From Candidatus Latescibacterota bacterium (lineage in GTDB: Bacteria > Latescibacterota > UBA2968 > GCA-2709665): 64,000 bases of DNA. Where the stretch lies: the NCBI GenBank assembly GCA_021295655.1, contig JAGWBX010000021.1:52304-116303 (forward strand). The letters run 5' to 3'. Under the pieces are notes generated by a model. That model was not told the origin of the DNA. It made no database searches and worked only from the letters and a program-made list of their open reading frames with translations. A program made the translations under genes and the position numbers. Shown here one piece after another: positions 63,952 through 64,000 of this stretch. Every line of letters begins with the position of its first letter. The stretch's first letter is position 1.

Positions 63952-64000
63952 TCACTGAATCTCAATCCCCACCTGCACGTACTCATGCTCGATGGGGTCT
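63952..64000 (-). CDS. C-terminal end of a gene running off the right edge
   Basis: Fifteen codons before a TGA (stop 63952-63954) read DPIEHEYVQVGIEIQ, an alternating beta-like tail. Only the end is visible, so the call is a guess that a minus-strand gene continues past 64000. Confidence 0.35.
   Translation of the reverse strand, partial: DPIEHEYVQVGIEIQ

Noticed and set aside
1..64000. CRISPR arrays, tRNA or rRNA genes, transposases
   Set aside because: I saw no regularly spaced direct repeats, no rRNA-like stretches, no cloverleaf sequences and no transposase motifs; a tRNA scan was not possible by eye.

Overview
The window looks like chromosomal DNA from an uncultured, GC-rich, Gram-negative bacterium. 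Envelope genes point that way: an Mpl/MurC-type ligase, the MreD–PBP2–RodA elongasome, SPOR and MltD-like lipoproteins, an M48 lipoprotein protease and an LD-carboxypeptidase. Many Gfo/Idh/MocA oxidoreductases, a dockerin-like module with paired DFxxNxxxDFxDF loops, a neutral-ceramidase-like protein and a fused GlyQS fit Latescibacterota/Poribacteria-like lineages. This placement is an inference from gene content only. Several single-site disruptions (17970-19723, 28892, 52734) could be real decay or assembly error.

Layout. 1-2.2 kb: a PIN toxin–antitoxin pair, a methyltransferase and a small membrane protein. 2.3-6.0 kb: a very large GH106-like glycosidase and a small zinc protein. 6.3-6.9 kb: a MobA-like nucleotidyltransferase. 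7.1-17.8 kb: a carbohydrate/amino-acid catabolism module (SDR; Gfo/Idh, 2-hydroxyacid dehydrogenase, class III aminotransferase, M20 amidohydrolase, Gfo/Idh; two tandem Gfo/Idh; a 38-residue membrane peptide and a GNAT enzyme). This module is bracketed by two inverted copies of a roughly 150-bp repeat; a third, shortened copy lies at 35.4 kb. 18-19.7 kb: a broken ABC exporter. 20.1-28.7 kb: a + strand run of epimerase, ceramidase-like, unknown secreted, mutarotase, tandem formylglycine-enzyme-like, HEAT-repeat and dockerin/Vgb-like genes. 28.9-34.3 kb: a ferric/polyamine-type ABC importer and an unknown anchored protein.

34.3-39.8 kb (- strand): a DUF5069 gene with an in-frame UGA at the position of a conserved Cys, followed at once by a SECIS-like hairpin (probable selenoprotein), then rsmD, fused glyQS and a DUF4432 mutarotase. 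40.2-48.6 kb: Mpl-like ligase, LD-carboxypeptidase, M48 protease, aroA (-) and dnaE. 48.8-56.5 kb (- strand): rodA, mrdA, mreD, an MltD-like transglycosylase with a frameshifted C-terminal LysM, a SPOR lipoprotein and a lactonase-family protein. 56.8-63.8 kb: a sensor kinase and NtrC-type sigma-54 activator, an excellent -24/-12 promoter, then a CDP-alcohol phosphatidyltransferase, a flippase-like membrane protein and a secreted repeat protein. The simplest reading is that the two-component system drives that lipid operon.

Strongest leads: the DUF5069 selenoprotein candidate, the inverted repeat pair around the catabolic module, and the sigma-54-controlled lipid operon. I saw no rRNA, tRNA, CRISPR array or intact insertion sequence.
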